NCBI GenBank assembly: GCA_028715885.1
Contig: JAQUQX010000002.1
Location: 84,686 to 148,685, forward strand
Length of the DNA: 64,000 bases
Source of the DNA: Candidatus Methanoperedens sp.
GTDB taxonomy: Archaea; Halobacteriota; Methanosarcinia; Methanosarcinales; Methanoperedenaceae
Direction: 5' to 3'
Both the position numbers and the translations under genes were made by a program. This document shows positions 25,597-35,305 of this stretch, one piece after another (position 1 is the stretch's first letter; each line of letters starts with the position of its first letter). Under the pieces are notes generated by a model. It saw only the letters and a program-made list of their open reading frames with translations, made no database searches and was not told the origin of the DNA.

Positions 25597-27039
25597 ATGG
25601 AATCTGACGATAATAAAAACGTCCAGGAAAGTTATAAATGGACCGCCCTTTCCGTAACCTCCCTCGGAATGCTTGTAGGAATCCTCAATGCCAGCACCCT
25701 GATAATCGCCCTTCCAACGATGATGGTGAAACTGAACACAGACCTTTTCGGGATAATGTGGGTGCTGATAAGTTACACCCTTCTCCTCACAATACTTGCA
25801 CCAGCATGGGGCAGGCTTGCAGATATATACGGGCGGAAAAAATTATACGTTTACGGGCTGGCTGTGTTTACGGTCGGTTCATTGCTTTGCGGTTTTGCAG
25901 CTAATATAAATCAGCTTATCGCTTTTCGGGTATTGCAGGCTGTGGGAGGGTCGATGCTCGTGGCTAACGGTACCATAATAGTAACTGATGCCTTCAAACG
26001 GAATGAACTTGGAAAAGCAATGGGTATCCTCAGCATGGTAATGGCAGCAGCCTTTGTTGTGGGTCCTATATTGGGAGGTTTTCTAACATTGATAGACTGG
26101 CGACTGAACTTCTTGTTTAATGTCCCTATAGGTATAGTTGTCACAATATGGGCGCATCTCAAATTAAAAGATGTTGCAGAGCTGCCAAAAGGAGAAACAT
26201 TCGACCTTAAAGGAATGGTCTTATTTACTATCGCCTTTCTCGCATCCATGATCTATCTCACAGCGGGATTCATCATCGGACTGACATCACCCCCGATGCT
26301 TCTCTCGCTTGTTATAGCAATCGTTAGTTTTGCCGCCTTCCTGCGCGTTGAAAGGAGAGCGGTCTATCCTCTGATGGACTTAAGCCTCTTCAAAATAAAA
26401 ATTTTCTCTTACGGGCAGCTAAGTAATCTCCTGAATTCCATAGCCAGGGGAGCGGTAATGATTCTCCTCATCCTTTTCTTCCAGGGACCAAAAGGCTATG
26501 ACCCGCTAACAGCCAGCATACTCACCATTCCTCTCGCCGTCGGTCTTGCGATAACAGGCCCGATAGGCGGGGTACTCTCGGATAGATACGGTTCCAGGAG
26601 CATCAGCACAATCGGACTTGTCATATCCCTCGTTGGTTTGTTGGGTCTTGCGACCATGCATTACAATACGCCTTACTGGATACTTGCCATATGGATGTTC
26701 GTCAACAGTTTCGGCTCAGGGCTGTTCCAGCCGCCGAACACCAGCGCCATCATGTCCTCGGTGGCTCCAGAAAGGCGCGGCGTAGCCTCGTCCATGAGGG
26801 CATTTTTCAACAGCGCCGGCATGGTGCTGAGCATGGGAATAGCTTTTCCGCTAATCATGGGAACGATATCCCTCACCGAGATGATGGATATGTTTGTCGT
26901 AGGCGGGGCAAACATGCCTGTGGCTGTACAGGAAGCCTTTACCGGCGGTATAACCGGGGCATTTATTTTGTCTGCGATAATCACTGTGCCTGCAATCATC
27001 GTATCAGCATTAAGAGGGAAAGAGAATAATAGGGATTGA
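25597..27039 (+). CDS. MFS drug/proton antiporter, DHA2 type (14 TM)
   Basis: About 480 residues with 14 hydrophobic segments. The first loop has GRLADIYGRKKLYVYG, and motif C is seen in LGGFLTLIDWRLNFLFNVPIG. The second half has GVLSDRYGSRSI and a late NSFGSGLFQPPNTSAIMSSV. These fit EmrB/QacA exporters. ATG 25597 is preceded by GTGAG at ribosome-site distance; the GTG within that site (25585) could be read as a start but is less likely. Confidence 0.85.
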   Translation: MESDDNKNVQESYKWTALSVTSLGMLVGILNASTLIIALPTMMVKLNTDLFGIMWVLISYTLLLTILAPAWGRLADIYGRKKLYVYGLAVFTVGSLLCGFAANINQLIAFRVLQAVGGSMLVANGTIIVTDAFKRNELGKAMGILSMVMAAAFVVGPILGGFLTLIDWRLNFLFNVPIGIVVTIWAHLKLKDVAELPKGETFDLKGMVLFTIAFLASMIYLTAGFIIGLTSPPMLLSLVIAIVSFAAFLRVERRAVYPLMDLSLFKIKIFSYGQLSNLLNSIARGAVMILLILFFQGPKGYDPLTASILTIPLAVGLAITGPIGGVLSDRYGSRSISTIGLVISLVGLLGLATMHYNTPYWILAIWMFVNSFGSGLFQPPNTSAIMSSVAPERRGVASSMRAFFNSAGMVLSMGIAFPLIMGTISLTEMMDMFVVGGANMPVAVQEAFTGGITGAFILSAIITVPAIIVSALRGKENNRD

Positions 27040-27114
27040 ATTCAATAGAATAAACTGATATATGAACGAGCCCGTAAACAAAAAAATCGTATTATTGGTC
27101 ACAACTCATCATCG

Positions 27115-28128
27115 CTATTTGAAAGCCGTGATTAGCTGTCTCTCTTTTTCATTGAGGTCGGTTACTTCGATTTTAGAAAATCCGCCCTCTTCAAGCCATT
27201 CCCTGTACTGCGCTTCCGTATAGGTATTCCCGCCTTCTGTGTTTGCCAGCATGTTAACTGCAAACATCTCAGCCATGGGGCTTCTTCCTCTCACGAAGTC
27301 TTCTATGGCTACCATTCCCCCCGGTTTCACAAGTTTCCCGGCACGCTTTATCAAAATCCTGTTCTCCTCTTCTGAATAGATGTGGCATATATTTGCCATG
27401 AAAACGATGTCGAAAGACTCTCCTTTGAATTCCTTTTCAAAATCGTTTTTGGTGAAATCCCCGCTTTTCAGGGCAAGGTTCTTAATTTCCTTCAACCTGA
27501 ACTCCCTGCTTACATATTCTATGACGTCCGGCATGTCGTAAAGGACAACAGATTTGATGCCTTTATTCACAAAAGCTCTTGAGTACGTCCCCGGACCTCC
27601 GCCCATGTCAAGCAGATTTTTAGCATCCGGCTTCCTTTTGAGGCAGGTTTTAACAGTCTCTTCAACATTTTCATCGGTTTTGGATGCCATGGCGTGCATA
27701 AAGGCTGCTACATCGCGCTTTTCCCGCTCTGGCTTTTCGCCTTTGATTATATAAGGAAGCATAAGCCACGCCTTCATGATGTCCATGAAATGGGGGAGAA
27801 AACCTCCCACGTATTCCTCGCCGCGCTCAAGGAACATGGGGCGCGCCCTGTCTGATATTACATACCTGCCCTGCCTCTTGTTAATGTATCCCATGACGCT
27901 GAGAGCCTCAAGCATTATGAAGAGGGCCCTTTCATCGCCGTGAAGTTCGCGCGCAAGGGTTACAATATCTTTTTCTTCAGCGAGAGCTTCAAATAGCCCT
28001 GCTTTCAGGGCAGAACCCAGCACCACGAGTTTACTTGCGCTGTCGCGTGCTTTTTCGATGTCCAGTTCTTCTTTTGAAGTCCACATCTGGGATTGCCTCT
28101 TTTGCGAAGATTTTGTATGATTCATCAA
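27115..28128 (-). CDS. O-methyltransferase family 2 / dimerisation-domain methyltransferase
   Basis: The 337-residue protein has an N-terminal winged-helix dimerisation domain (residues 25-100, ALAEEKDIVTLAREL and MLEALSVMGYINKRQGRYVIS) and a SAM domain with LLDMGGGPGTYSRAFV near 175-190, VVLYDMPDVIEY, SFDIVFMANICHIYSEEE, and GGMVAIEDFV. This plan is used for small-molecule O- or C-methylation, including hydroxyneurosporene and quinone-like substrates. Substrate unknown; no pathway genes adjoin it. Confidence 0.82.
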   Translation of the reverse strand: MMNHTKSSQKRQSQMWTSKEELDIEKARDSASKLVVLGSALKAGLFEALAEEKDIVTLARELHGDERALFIMLEALSVMGYINKRQGRYVISDRARPMFLERGEEYVGGFLPHFMDIMKAWLMLPYIIKGEKPEREKRDVAAFMHAMASKTDENVEETVKTCLKRKPDAKNLLDMGGGPGTYSRAFVNKGIKSVVLYDMPDVIEYVSREFRLKEIKNLALKSGDFTKNDFEKEFKGESFDIVFMANICHIYSEEENRILIKRAGKLVKPGGMVAIEDFVRGRSPMAEMFAVNMLANTEGGNTYTEAQYREWLEEGGFSKIEVTDLNEKERQLITAFK

Positions 28129-28174
28129 TTGAACTACATTACTCTTATATAAGAATTTGTCCTGAAAAAATTTT

Positions 28175-29476
28175 TCACAGGAAATACATTATCACAGGCA
28201 GCATTATTACTCCCATTGCATGCGTTTTTCTTATTTTCGCATACGATGCCGTCATTCCGACGGGAATGGATATTAAAAATACGGCAAACCCAAACCAGCC
28301 TGTAAACATAAAAACCATAAGAGAGAGTCCTGCCAGAACTGTTGCGCTCAGTTTTGAATAGTTTATCCCTGACAGGAACCCCGAAATCCTGTCTCCAAGG
28401 AAAATCGTGGTATAGTACGAAATCACTGAAACATACACTATAACGATTAATAAAATTACGATAACAGAAAAATCCCAATCACTTATATTGACCAGTTTAT
28501 CAATCGATACCATTGCGCCGCTTCTTGCCTTCCCGATGATATACAGGGCAATAAGGCTAAAAACCGCATTGGCTGTATTTGCACTGCTTATTGATACCAT
28601 GAATTCTTTTGACGAGCCCTCATCCTTTTCCTCGCGGACAATAAGCCTTGCGATTATTGTGCCCACGGTTGATGAGACGCCGGGAAGCCATGCTACAAAC
28701 GAACCTGCCGCGCTTCCTGCTACCATCCCGCGCACAATCCTCTTCCGGGGAAGCTCAAACCTGCATGTTTTTTGCTGGGGCGGGACTTCCGATTTTGTCA
28801 TCAGGCTGATAATAAGCATTGAAGCACCGAACAGCCCTGATAGAAGGGGAAGAAGAATTGAGGGTTCGCCGAATTTAACAAGTGGCTGCATCATTCCCTG
28901 ATTGTCGAATGCAAAGATACCAAGCATTCCTGAAATAAAAAACAGGAGGATGGCATATAACTTGAATTTAAGATGCACAAGCGACCCCTGACCTTCCACC
29001 ACTTCCCCGTTCTCGGTGGCTATCATCAATATCACAATCAAAACAAGAATCCATCCGATGTAATCATTTATCGCGCCGTATATGTTCATGAAAAAATAGC
29101 CCATGGGCAGAGCCATGAGAAGCGAGACCACGACCGCGCCCGCGCTCCCGAGGGCTGAAAGGCGCACAGCCTCTGCACCCCTCCCTTCCATGAGCAGCGC
29201 ATGACCGGGAAGCACAGCCAGCGCAGTATCTGGCTCAGGCGCGCCCAGGAAAATCGAGGGGATTATGTCAAGGAAGGTGTGCGCTATGGAATTTGAGAGG
29301 ATTACAACTGCTATGTAGAAGGGTGCAAACCCGATGCTCTGGAAGTACGGTGACAGCGCCACGAGGAGCAGGGCGAAGTTATTGACGTGGATGCCGGGCG
29401 TGAGACCCGAAATGATGCCGAGGAAGAAGCCGAAGAAGATGGAGAGAATGAGTAGGGTGAGGGATATTTCTTGCAT
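28175..29476 (-). CDS. TctA/DUF112-like membrane protein (COG1784)
   Basis: The 433-residue protein has about 11 hydrophobic segments. FFLGIISGLTPGIHVNNFALLLVAL near the start and VAGSAAGSFVAWLPGVSSTVGTIIA in the middle form the inverted-repeat G-x-(I/T)PG pattern of tripartite tricarboxylate transporter TctA. No TctB or TctC partner genes are nearby, which is usual for the archaeal branch, so it may be a stand-alone carrier. Substrate unknown. Confidence 0.8.
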   Translation of the reverse strand: MQEISLTLLILSIFFGFFLGIISGLTPGIHVNNFALLLVALSPYFQSIGFAPFYIAVVILSNSIAHTFLDIIPSIFLGAPEPDTALAVLPGHALLMEGRGAEAVRLSALGSAGAVVVSLLMALPMGYFFMNIYGAINDYIGWILVLIVILMIATENGEVVEGQGSLVHLKFKLYAILLFFISGMLGIFAFDNQGMMQPLVKFGEPSILLPLLSGLFGASMLIISLMTKSEVPPQQKTCRFELPRKRIVRGMVAGSAAGSFVAWLPGVSSTVGTIIARLIVREEKDEGSSKEFMVSISSANTANAVFSLIALYIIGKARSGAMVSIDKLVNISDWDFSVIVILLIVIVYVSVISYYTTIFLGDRISGFLSGINYSKLSATVLAGLSLMVFMFTGWFGFAVFLISIPVGMTASYAKIRKTHAMGVIMLPVIMYFL

Positions 29477-29615
29477 GGCTTGAGCCTGTACTCAATTTCA
29501 TTATAAAAAGTATGCGTTTTGTGATTTTTGAAAGATTATGATTGTAACCCTGAGGATTATGTTACACTCCCTTATGTTCCTAAAACAAACTTAAATGCAG
29601 GGAATCGTAATATCA

Positions 29616-30542
29616 CTATGATTTTATTATTTTATTACTAAAATCAAAAAGCGTTAGTTTATTTTTAATTTTTTCCTTCTCTAATTTCCCCCATTCTTCT
29701 AATGTTTTTATATATTTATTTAAATATCTATGCAACGTCTTATCGTCCATGACATAATCCATAATGTTTTTTGCAGCTTTTTCATTATTACTTCCATAAA
29801 TCAGATAATATATTGTTCTCTGTGTTTGTTTTAAGGACTGAACGTGCCTTATTGGTACACTTTTAACAACCGAATAACCAGCTACTTCACCTAACCTTTT
29901 CTTATATAGATTAACAATTTCTTCTTCAAATTCACGAATTTCCAACACTCCATTTCTCTTTTTTTCATAAAGTTGTTTCCAATCATCACATCCAAAGAAA
30001 TTTGTGATGCCTTCAGGATCATTTTCCCAGTTATTATACGCATTCATAGTGTAAAATGGTAGATGAATAATAATGTCAGTACCGTAAGGCTTTTTATGGT
30101 GAGCAATATTTTCAACAGTATTCCATTTTAGTTCATTGTATTTTGTGATATCTAACAAAATAGTGACTACAGTGAAGGGGGATATTTTATCCAGTACTTC
30201 AAATATTTTTAGATTTGCATCTCCCTGCAAACATTTCACATTTTTTATTGTGCCGATATAGCTTTCTAGATCACTAAAATTTTTAGAGTCATTTTCTATA
30301 AAAACGCAACTTATTTTTTTTGATTTTTCAGGATTCAATTTTTCGATTGCTATTAGAGGCGAACCTGCTATCAATTTATTTATTCCCCAATCAGAATCTT
30401 CAAAATGTACTTTTCCCGGACCCGAATAGCCATCTATATAAAGAAAATTGGGCTTTCGCTCGGATTCAAATAAAATCTTGCATGCTCCAAGATATTTTTC
30501 GATGATTTCATATTTTTTTAGAGTATGTCTTACAATATCCAA
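29616..30542 (-). CDS. tcmP: Three-Cys-motif partner protein TcmP-like
   Basis: The 308-residue protein has the opening of the TcmP family: KYEIIEKYLGACKILFES, FLYIDGYSGPGKVHFEDS near 35-52 (SAM-type glycine loop after a beta-strand), AGSPLIAIE, VFIENDSKNFSDLESYI near 101 and TVVTILLDITKYNELKWNTVE near 125-145. These parts resemble a Rossmann methyltransferase fold. TcmP proteins occur beside radical SAM or Gp37/Gp68-like partners, and here an SPL-like radical SAM gene ends 4 bases upstream. The end (residues 270-308) is helical and Lys-rich. Strongly AT-rich DNA. Biochemical role unknown. Confidence 0.75.
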   Translation of the reverse strand: MDIVRHTLKKYEIIEKYLGACKILFESERKPNFLYIDGYSGPGKVHFEDSDWGINKLIAGSPLIAIEKLNPEKSKKISCVFIENDSKNFSDLESYIGTIKNVKCLQGDANLKIFEVLDKISPFTVVTILLDITKYNELKWNTVENIAHHKKPYGTDIIIHLPFYTMNAYNNWENDPEGITNFFGCDDWKQLYEKKRNGVLEIREFEEEIVNLYKKRLGEVAGYSVVKSVPIRHVQSLKQTQRTIYYLIYGSNNEKAAKNIMDYVMDDKTLHRYLNKYIKTLEEWGKLEKEKIKNKLTLFDFSNKIIKS

Positions 30543-30546
30543 TATA

Positions 30547-31500
30547 TCACCAAATACAATTACACCTGATTTTCTTATAATCCAACCTTATCTTTTCCCA
30601 CATCTCAACAGTCTCCTTGCACAAAGCAACCCCTGTATAACCATATTTATTTTTTAAATAATCAATAAGCATCGAGTACATTTCATACCTGAGTTCAGAA
30701 TCTATCTTTTTACCCCAATTTGATTTTTCAGATAGGAATTTCACCCATGTCTTATCTTTAGAATTATTTATCGTACTCTGAAGCCCTCTCAGCGAACCAA
30801 GAGTGATTCTTTCAGGAGTAAATTGCTCAAAAATCATATCTACAAGTTTTTTATAATGCTTATCCCATTCAAAAACCGGAACCATCGGGTCTATTCGAAT
30901 TCTCGTTTCATACCCAGCCTCGCTCACCTTTCTTGCCGCTTCAATTCTATCTTCAACTCGTGGAGCTTTCTCCCACTTTTTTGATACAGCAGGAGCATTC
31001 ATACTAAAACTTACAATAACATTTCTATGCTCATCGATTTTCAATAAATTATCAACATTCGTTGATTTTGTCAAGAAAAGCACTTTATGCTTTTTTTGAG
31101 CTTCAAACAATGGAATAATGAATTTTGAAAACGGGTCATTCGAATGTTCAGACAGTAATGAATCACTTAATTCGCCTGTATTCAATATTTCGGGAAGAGA
31201 ACCGTTATTCAAAAATGTGCTGACATGTTCTTTCACTCTAAAACGGTCTTTTTGTCTTGGCTGTTTTCCTGTAAACCTGAATGTTCCCTGCAAAAAACAC
31301 CAGGCGCAGTCATAAGCACACCCATTTGCCCATTTCAATTCTAAAAAATGAGGGCAGATAACATCAGTCTTTTTTTCTGGTAGCGGGGTTTTTTCAAATC
31401 TGCAAATTATGGAGCCATCCCCGACCCTCTGGACAAGACTTTTTTTAGAACCATCTATCGTCGGATATACCTGTTTTTTTATCTGCATTATAGGTTCCAT
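30547..31500 (-). CDS. SPL-like radical SAM protein, TcmP partner
   Basis: The 317-residue protein has the radical SAM cluster motif CAYDCAWC near 61-68 followed by LQGTFRF, then NTGELSDSLL, VLFLTKSTNVDNLL, VIVSFSMNAP and RIRIDPMVPV, the pattern of the spore photoproduct lyase-like branch, which works on DNA or nucleotide-like substrates. An extra pair CNC close to the C-terminus (residues 314-316) might bind metal. It is the first gene of a two-gene operon with TcmP. A TATA-like GATATATTT lies just upstream at about 31520. AT-rich, probably acquired. A modification or repair reaction on nucleic acid is the best guess. Confidence 0.75.
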   Translation of the reverse strand: MEPIMQIKKQVYPTIDGSKKSLVQRVGDGSIICRFEKTPLPEKKTDVICPHFLELKWANGCAYDCAWCFLQGTFRFTGKQPRQKDRFRVKEHVSTFLNNGSLPEILNTGELSDSLLSEHSNDPFSKFIIPLFEAQKKHKVLFLTKSTNVDNLLKIDEHRNVIVSFSMNAPAVSKKWEKAPRVEDRIEAARKVSEAGYETRIRIDPMVPVFEWDKHYKKLVDMIFEQFTPERITLGSLRGLQSTINNSKDKTWVKFLSEKSNWGKKIDSELRYEMYSMLIDYLKNKYGYTGVALCKETVEMWEKIRLDYKKIRCNCIW

Positions 31501-31698
31501 TTACTTAAATCCTGATAAATATATCTAATTTAGTATCATGTTACATTGTATATACAACTATAGTAAGCAGGGCGAAAGTATTCAGTTCTAATTGTCGAAT
31601 CTTCGTTCATCGGCGTCATGCCATCCACTGTGTATAGACACGTGTTCCACCTACTGCGAAGCAATACGTGTGGGCGACACCAACTGTGGCAACGGTTG

Positions 31699-31744
31699 AC
31701 ATGGATGCGCCCTTCCGAGACTCGACTCGGGGCGTACATCTGCG
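31699..31744. repeat. Dispersed intergenic element, copy B
   Basis: Matches 2115-2163 over TGGAT(A/G)CGCCCTTCCGA, CTCGG and ATCTGCG, with a short spacer change in the middle. It sits in the 286-base gap between the radical SAM gene and tRNA-Cys. The rest of that gap (31501-31698) shows nothing I can assign. Confidence 0.5.
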
Positions 31745-31785
31745 TTTTATAAATTCATTACCCCAAAAAATACATCAAAACTATA

Positions 31786-31857
31786 AGCCAAGGTCCGGAG
31801 TCGAACCGGATTGGAATCGCTCTGCAGGCGATTGCGTAGCCGTTCCGCCACCTTGGC
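31786..31857 (-). tRNA. tRNA-Cys (GCA)
   Basis: On the minus strand the acceptor arms are GCCAAGG and CCTTGGC. The anticodon stem is ATCGC/GCGAT around the seven-base loop CTGCAGA, giving anticodon GCA. The T arm is TCCGG-TTCGACT-CCGGA. The discriminator base is U, as usual for tRNA-Cys. CCA is not encoded. No intron. Confidence 0.95.
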
Positions 31858-31958
31858 AGCACGGCTACATACACATTATAGATAATAAGGTTTTTGTGAA
31901 ATTCGTTTTTGGTAAAAACCAAACACAATATATTCTATCTAACTTATATTATTGTTTT

Positions 31959-31975
31959 CCGAAATACTTATATAG
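31959..31975 (+). promoter_or_regulatory. Strong archaeal promoter of the thermosome gene
   Basis: CCGAAA (TFB-recognition-like) directly precedes TACTTATATAG (TATA box). Transcription about 25 bases on would give a leader of roughly 55 bases ending in GGAGG (32042-32046), 7 bases before the ATG. Confidence 0.65.
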
Positions 31976-32053
31976 AATTACAAACAATGGAACGCCTCGT
32001 ACAAGCGTGTATTTGTACAGATTACTAAAATAAATTTTAACGGAGGTTTATTT

Positions 32054-33703
32054 ATGGCAGGACAATTAGCAGGACAGCCCATCTTCATTTTAAGAGAGGG
32101 CAGTCAGAGAACAAAAGGAAGAGAAGCGCAGAACAACAACATTATGGCTGCAAAAGCAGTAGCAGCAGCCGTCAGGACAACCCTCGGACCAAAAGGCATG
32201 GATAAAATGCTCGTGGATTCGATGGGAGACATTGTAATCACAAACGATGGTGCAACCATTCTTAAGGAAATGGATATCGAACACCCAGCCGCAAAGATGA
32301 TAGTTGAGGTCGCAAAGACCCAGGACGACGAAGTCGGAGACGGCACAACCACGGCAGCGGTTCTTGCAGGTGAGTTCTTAAAGAATGCGGAAGAACTCCT
32401 TGAAGCAGGCGTGCATCCCACAGTTATCGCAAGCGGGTACAGGCTAGCATCAATAAAAGCCAGGGAAATCCTTCAAACCCTTGCAAAACGAGTTACTTCG
32501 GACGACAGGGATTTATTATTAAAAATCGCAGCCACTGCAATAACAGGAAAAGGAGCCGAGGCATCCAAGGATGTCTTTGCCAACCTGACTGTAAATGCAG
32601 TACTGGCAGTAGTTGATATCGAAAACGGTAAAAAAACAGTAGATGTCGAAGACATCAAAGTTGAGAAGAAAGTGGGCGGCAGCGTTGAAGAATCAGTATT
32701 GATCGAAGGTATGGTAATAGACAAGGAAAGAGTCCATACCAACATGCCAAAGAAAGTCACGGACGCAAAAATACTTCTTATCAACGAAGCCCTTGAAATC
32801 AAGAAGACAGAAGTGGACGCTGAAATTTCAATCAAATCACCAGACCAGCTCCAGTTGTTCCTTGACCAGGAAGAACAGATGATACATGACATGGTCAATA
32901 AAGTGATTGACAGCGGTGCAAATGTGCTTTTTGTGCAAAAAGGCATTGATGATATCGCACAGCATTATCTCGCCAAAGCCGGAATTTATGCGGCAAGGCG
33001 TGTAAAGAAGAGCGACATGGATAAACTTGCACGCGCAACAGGCGCAAAGGTACTGACAAGCCTGAAAGAAATCAACGACTCCGACCTTGGAAAAGCAGGT
33101 CTTGTTGAAGAGAAGAAGATTGGCGACGAAGCCATGACGTATGTTACCGAATGCCACAACCCCAAGGCAGTATCAATTATCCTCCGCGGCGGAACAGAAC
33201 ATGTCGTGGATGAAGCTGAGCGCGCACTGCATGATGCGCTGCGCGTCGTAGGAGTTGCAATCGAGGATGAGACACTCGTAGCAGGCGGCGGCTCACCTGA
33301 GGTCGAACTGGCTCTTAGGCTTCGCGAATACTCTGCCACATTGAAAGGCAGGGAACAGCTTGCAGTTGCCAAATTTGCCGAGGCGCTTGAAGTTATCCCG
33401 AGAACACTTGCAGAGAATGCGGGTCTTGACCCCATCGACAAGCTCGTGGAGATGAGAAGCCAGCATGAGAAGGGCAACAAAACAGCCGGCTTGAACGTGT
33501 TCACCGGTAAAGTCGTGGACATGTGGAAGGAAGGCGTTGTTGAGCCGCTCCGCGTTAAAACGCAGGCTATCAGTTCAGGCACGGAAGCAGCCACCATGAT
33601 TCTGCGCATCGACGACGTACTCTCCAGCAAATCCGCACCCGGCGGCGGTATGCCACCGGGAGGAATGCCACCAGGCATGGGCGGAATGGAAGGAATGGAC
33701 TAA
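32054..33703 (+). CDS. Thermosome subunit (group II chaperonin)
   Basis: The 549-residue protein has group II chaperonin landmarks: [15 protein letters not shown] near 42-56, [22 protein letters not shown] near 92-104 (ATP site with catalytic Asp), [21 protein letters not shown] near 376-396, and the Gly/Met-rich tail. It folds proteins in the cytosol as a double eight-membered ring. ATG 32054 follows a GGAGG site, and a strong TATA promoter and a terminator-like hairpin bracket the gene, so it is a single transcript. Confidence 0.97.
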   Translation: MAGQLAGQPIFILREGSQRTKGREAQNNNIMAAKAVAAAVRTTLGPKGMDKMLVDSMGDIVITNDGATILKEMDIEHPAAKMIVEVAKTQDDEVGDGTTTAAVLAGEFLKNAEELLEAGVHPTVIASGYRLASIKAREILQTLAKRVTSDDRDLLLKIAATAITGKGAEASKDVFANLTVNAVLAVVDIENGKKTVDVEDIKVEKKVGGSVEESVLIEGMVIDKERVHTNMPKKVTDAKILLINEALEIKKTEVDAEISIKSPDQLQLFLDQEEQMIHDMVNKVIDSGANVLFVQKGIDDIAQHYLAKAGIYAARRVKKSDMDKLARATGAKVLTSLKEINDSDLGKAGLVEEKKIGDEAMTYVTECHNPKAVSIILRGGTEHVVDEAERALHDALRVVGVAIEDETLVAGGGSPEVELALRLREYSATLKGREQLAVAKFAEALEVIPRTLAENAGLDPIDKLVEMRSQHEKGNKTAGLNVFTGKVVDMWKEGVVEPLRVKTQAISSGTEAATMILRIDDVLSSKSAPGGGMPPGGMPPGMGGMEGMD

Positions 33704-33735
33704 GCGGTTAATACCGCTTATTTTTTTCTTTTTCA
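33701..33735 (+). terminator. Hairpin plus T-run after thermosome gene
   Basis: TAAGCGG and CCGCTTA pair around a 6-base loop (33701-33720) and a T-rich run follows (33721-33735). It starts at the stop codon of the thermosome gene. The next gene starts only 11 bases after the T-run, so some read-through is possible. Confidence 0.6.
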
Positions 33736-33745
33736 AGGATTTTTG

Positions 33746-34858
33746 ATGGATATTCTTGATACTTCAAAACATACAAAAAAAGAATCAGTCCGGATTCTTT
33801 CAGAAGAACTTGAAAAATATCCTATTTTAATATTAACCGGACCGCAGGGAGGGGGGAAAACAACCCTTGCTATACAGATGCTCAACGATAATGTTGGGGC
33901 TTATTTTGAGGGAAGGGCGCGCGCAGCCCAGCCTGTTGTACTTATCAGGAAAGATTTTGTTGAGAAGATGAAGGGGGAAATTTATGAGAAAAGAAAGCTT
34001 CCCATCTTTGAAGGTGATGAGCCCGTTTATGTCGAAGTTTCGATTTACGACCAGGTTAAACTGCTGGTTGAGAACATATTCGATGTGATGGAACTCGGGG
34101 AGCCTGAATTAATCAGGCAGATTACCCTCCTGATAAAAAAACTTGGTGCTGTTCCCAAAAGTGTTGAACTTATAGCCAGCGATGAGGAGCTTGTAAAAAG
34201 GAGGCTTGCGAGGCACCTTGACGCAAAAGAGCGGCTGTCCACACTGCTTGAGAAGGAGAAAAAATACGGGATAGAATCAAATCTCCTGGGCATCCAGGGA
34301 GCGAGGGTCACCGATATCTTAAATCGCGATGGTGTGGCTGATTATTCGGAAGACCAGATTTCAAGGACTATCAAGGATTTTGACAGGATAATTCCCACAA
34401 AAGGATTGACTTTAAAAGATTGCCTGGAAAAGATGATTGAAATCTCAAATAATGAGAATAAGGAGAGCGGTTTTCTCGTACTTCACACAGACGATGGCGA
34501 AAAAATCATAAGCGACCTCATCGTGGGGAAAAAAACCAACTCCTTAATCGGAGTTACGCTTCTTGAGATATATGTAGGTTTCAGGCAGAACAGGACTCTT
34601 TATCGCGCTTATAAGCATGAGAAAGAAGGAAAACTTGAAGTCATACACTCATATACGCCCACGCTCCAGGAACTTGAGTTCATTTCAAATCCCTGGACTC
34701 CTCCAACTGATTTTCCCATATTGTCTTCAGCAGATGTCGCGGCAGCGGAGCGGTTCGATGTGATGGTGTCTGTGGTTGAATCCGACGGGAATGTGGAATC
34801 ATCTAACAAAAAGAGAAAAAAAGAGCTGGATGAGATTGTTTCTGGTTTGATTTCTTAG
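33746..34858 (+). CDS. P-loop ATPase of unknown function
   Basis: Near residues 30-44 lies ILTGPQGGGKTTLAIQ, a Walker A motif with the look of a nucleoside-kinase or AAA-like loop. A charged helical part (residues 110-210) follows, and residues 235-330 form a mixed alpha/beta region (SGFLVLHTDDGEKIISDLIVG, RTLYRAYKHEKEGKLEVIHSY). No clear Walker B. It is not a family I can name. ATG 33746 is preceded by AAGGAT; an adjoining TTG gives one extra residue. It follows the thermosome gene, but a terminator-like site lies between. Confidence 0.6.
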   Translation: MDILDTSKHTKKESVRILSEELEKYPILILTGPQGGGKTTLAIQMLNDNVGAYFEGRARAAQPVVLIRKDFVEKMKGEIYEKRKLPIFEGDEPVYVEVSIYDQVKLLVENIFDVMELGEPELIRQITLLIKKLGAVPKSVELIASDEELVKRRLARHLDAKERLSTLLEKEKKYGIESNLLGIQGARVTDILNRDGVADYSEDQISRTIKDFDRIIPTKGLTLKDCLEKMIEISNNENKESGFLVLHTDDGEKIISDLIVGKKTNSLIGVTLLEIYVGFRQNRTLYRAYKHEKEGKLEVIHSYTPTLQELEFISNPWTPPTDFPILSSADVAAAERFDVMVSVVESDGNVESSNKKRKKELDEIVSGLIS

Positions 34859-34942
34859 TTTGTTCAATACTATGAGTTATAATAATTAATAATCTTCCAC
34901 TTTTAATGTTTCATCCATTACCTTATACTCGCATACACGCTG

Positions 34943-35305
34943 CTATTTCCTGTATTTCTTCAATATTTTCATGAACTCGACTACATTTATCGGCTTTGGA
35001 ATGTATTCATTAAACCCTTCTGCGAGAAATCTCTCCTTGTCCCCCTTCATCGCGTATGCAGTTACAGCGATTGCGGGCGTATTCTTATAACCGGGTTTGC
35101 TTTTGATAATCCTGGTCGCAGCAGCGCCGTCCATGCCTGGGAGTTCTATGTCCATGACTATCAGGTCATAAACCTCCCTTTCCGCTTTCTTAACAGCTTC
35201 TTCTCCATTCACAGCCGTTTCAGTCGTAAAGCCGCACGCTGTGAGCATCTCAACCACAAGTTCCATATTGAGGGGATTATCCTCAACCACAAGCGCTTTT
35301 GTCAT
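34943..35305 (-). CDS. Single-domain response regulator (CheY-like)
   Basis: The 120-residue receiver has the acidic pair after KALVVEDN, the phospho-acceptor Asp in YDLIVMDIELPGMDG near 51-65, the Thr/Ser switch AIAVTAYAM and the Lys in YIPKPI. It has no output domain, so it likely passes the phosphate on or acts by binding another protein. Its start overlaps the stop of the sensor kinase gene (ATGA), so the two form a pair. Confidence 0.92.
   Translation of the reverse strand: MTKALVVEDNPLNMELVVEMLTACGFTTETAVNGEEAVKKAEREVYDLIVMDIELPGMDGAAATRIIKSKPGYKNTPAIAVTAYAMKGDKERFLAEGFNEYIPKPINVVEFMKILKKYRK

Noticed and set aside
31536..31739. A 67-codon minus-strand frame in the gap before tRNA-Cys
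   Set aside because: It runs through the dispersed repeat element and has no ribosome site or recognisable domain.
32986..33678. A 230-codon minus-strand frame opposite the thermosome gene
   Set aside because: Its Ser/Ala/Pro-rich translation mirrors codon use of the thermosome strand, and there is no ribosome site or domain.
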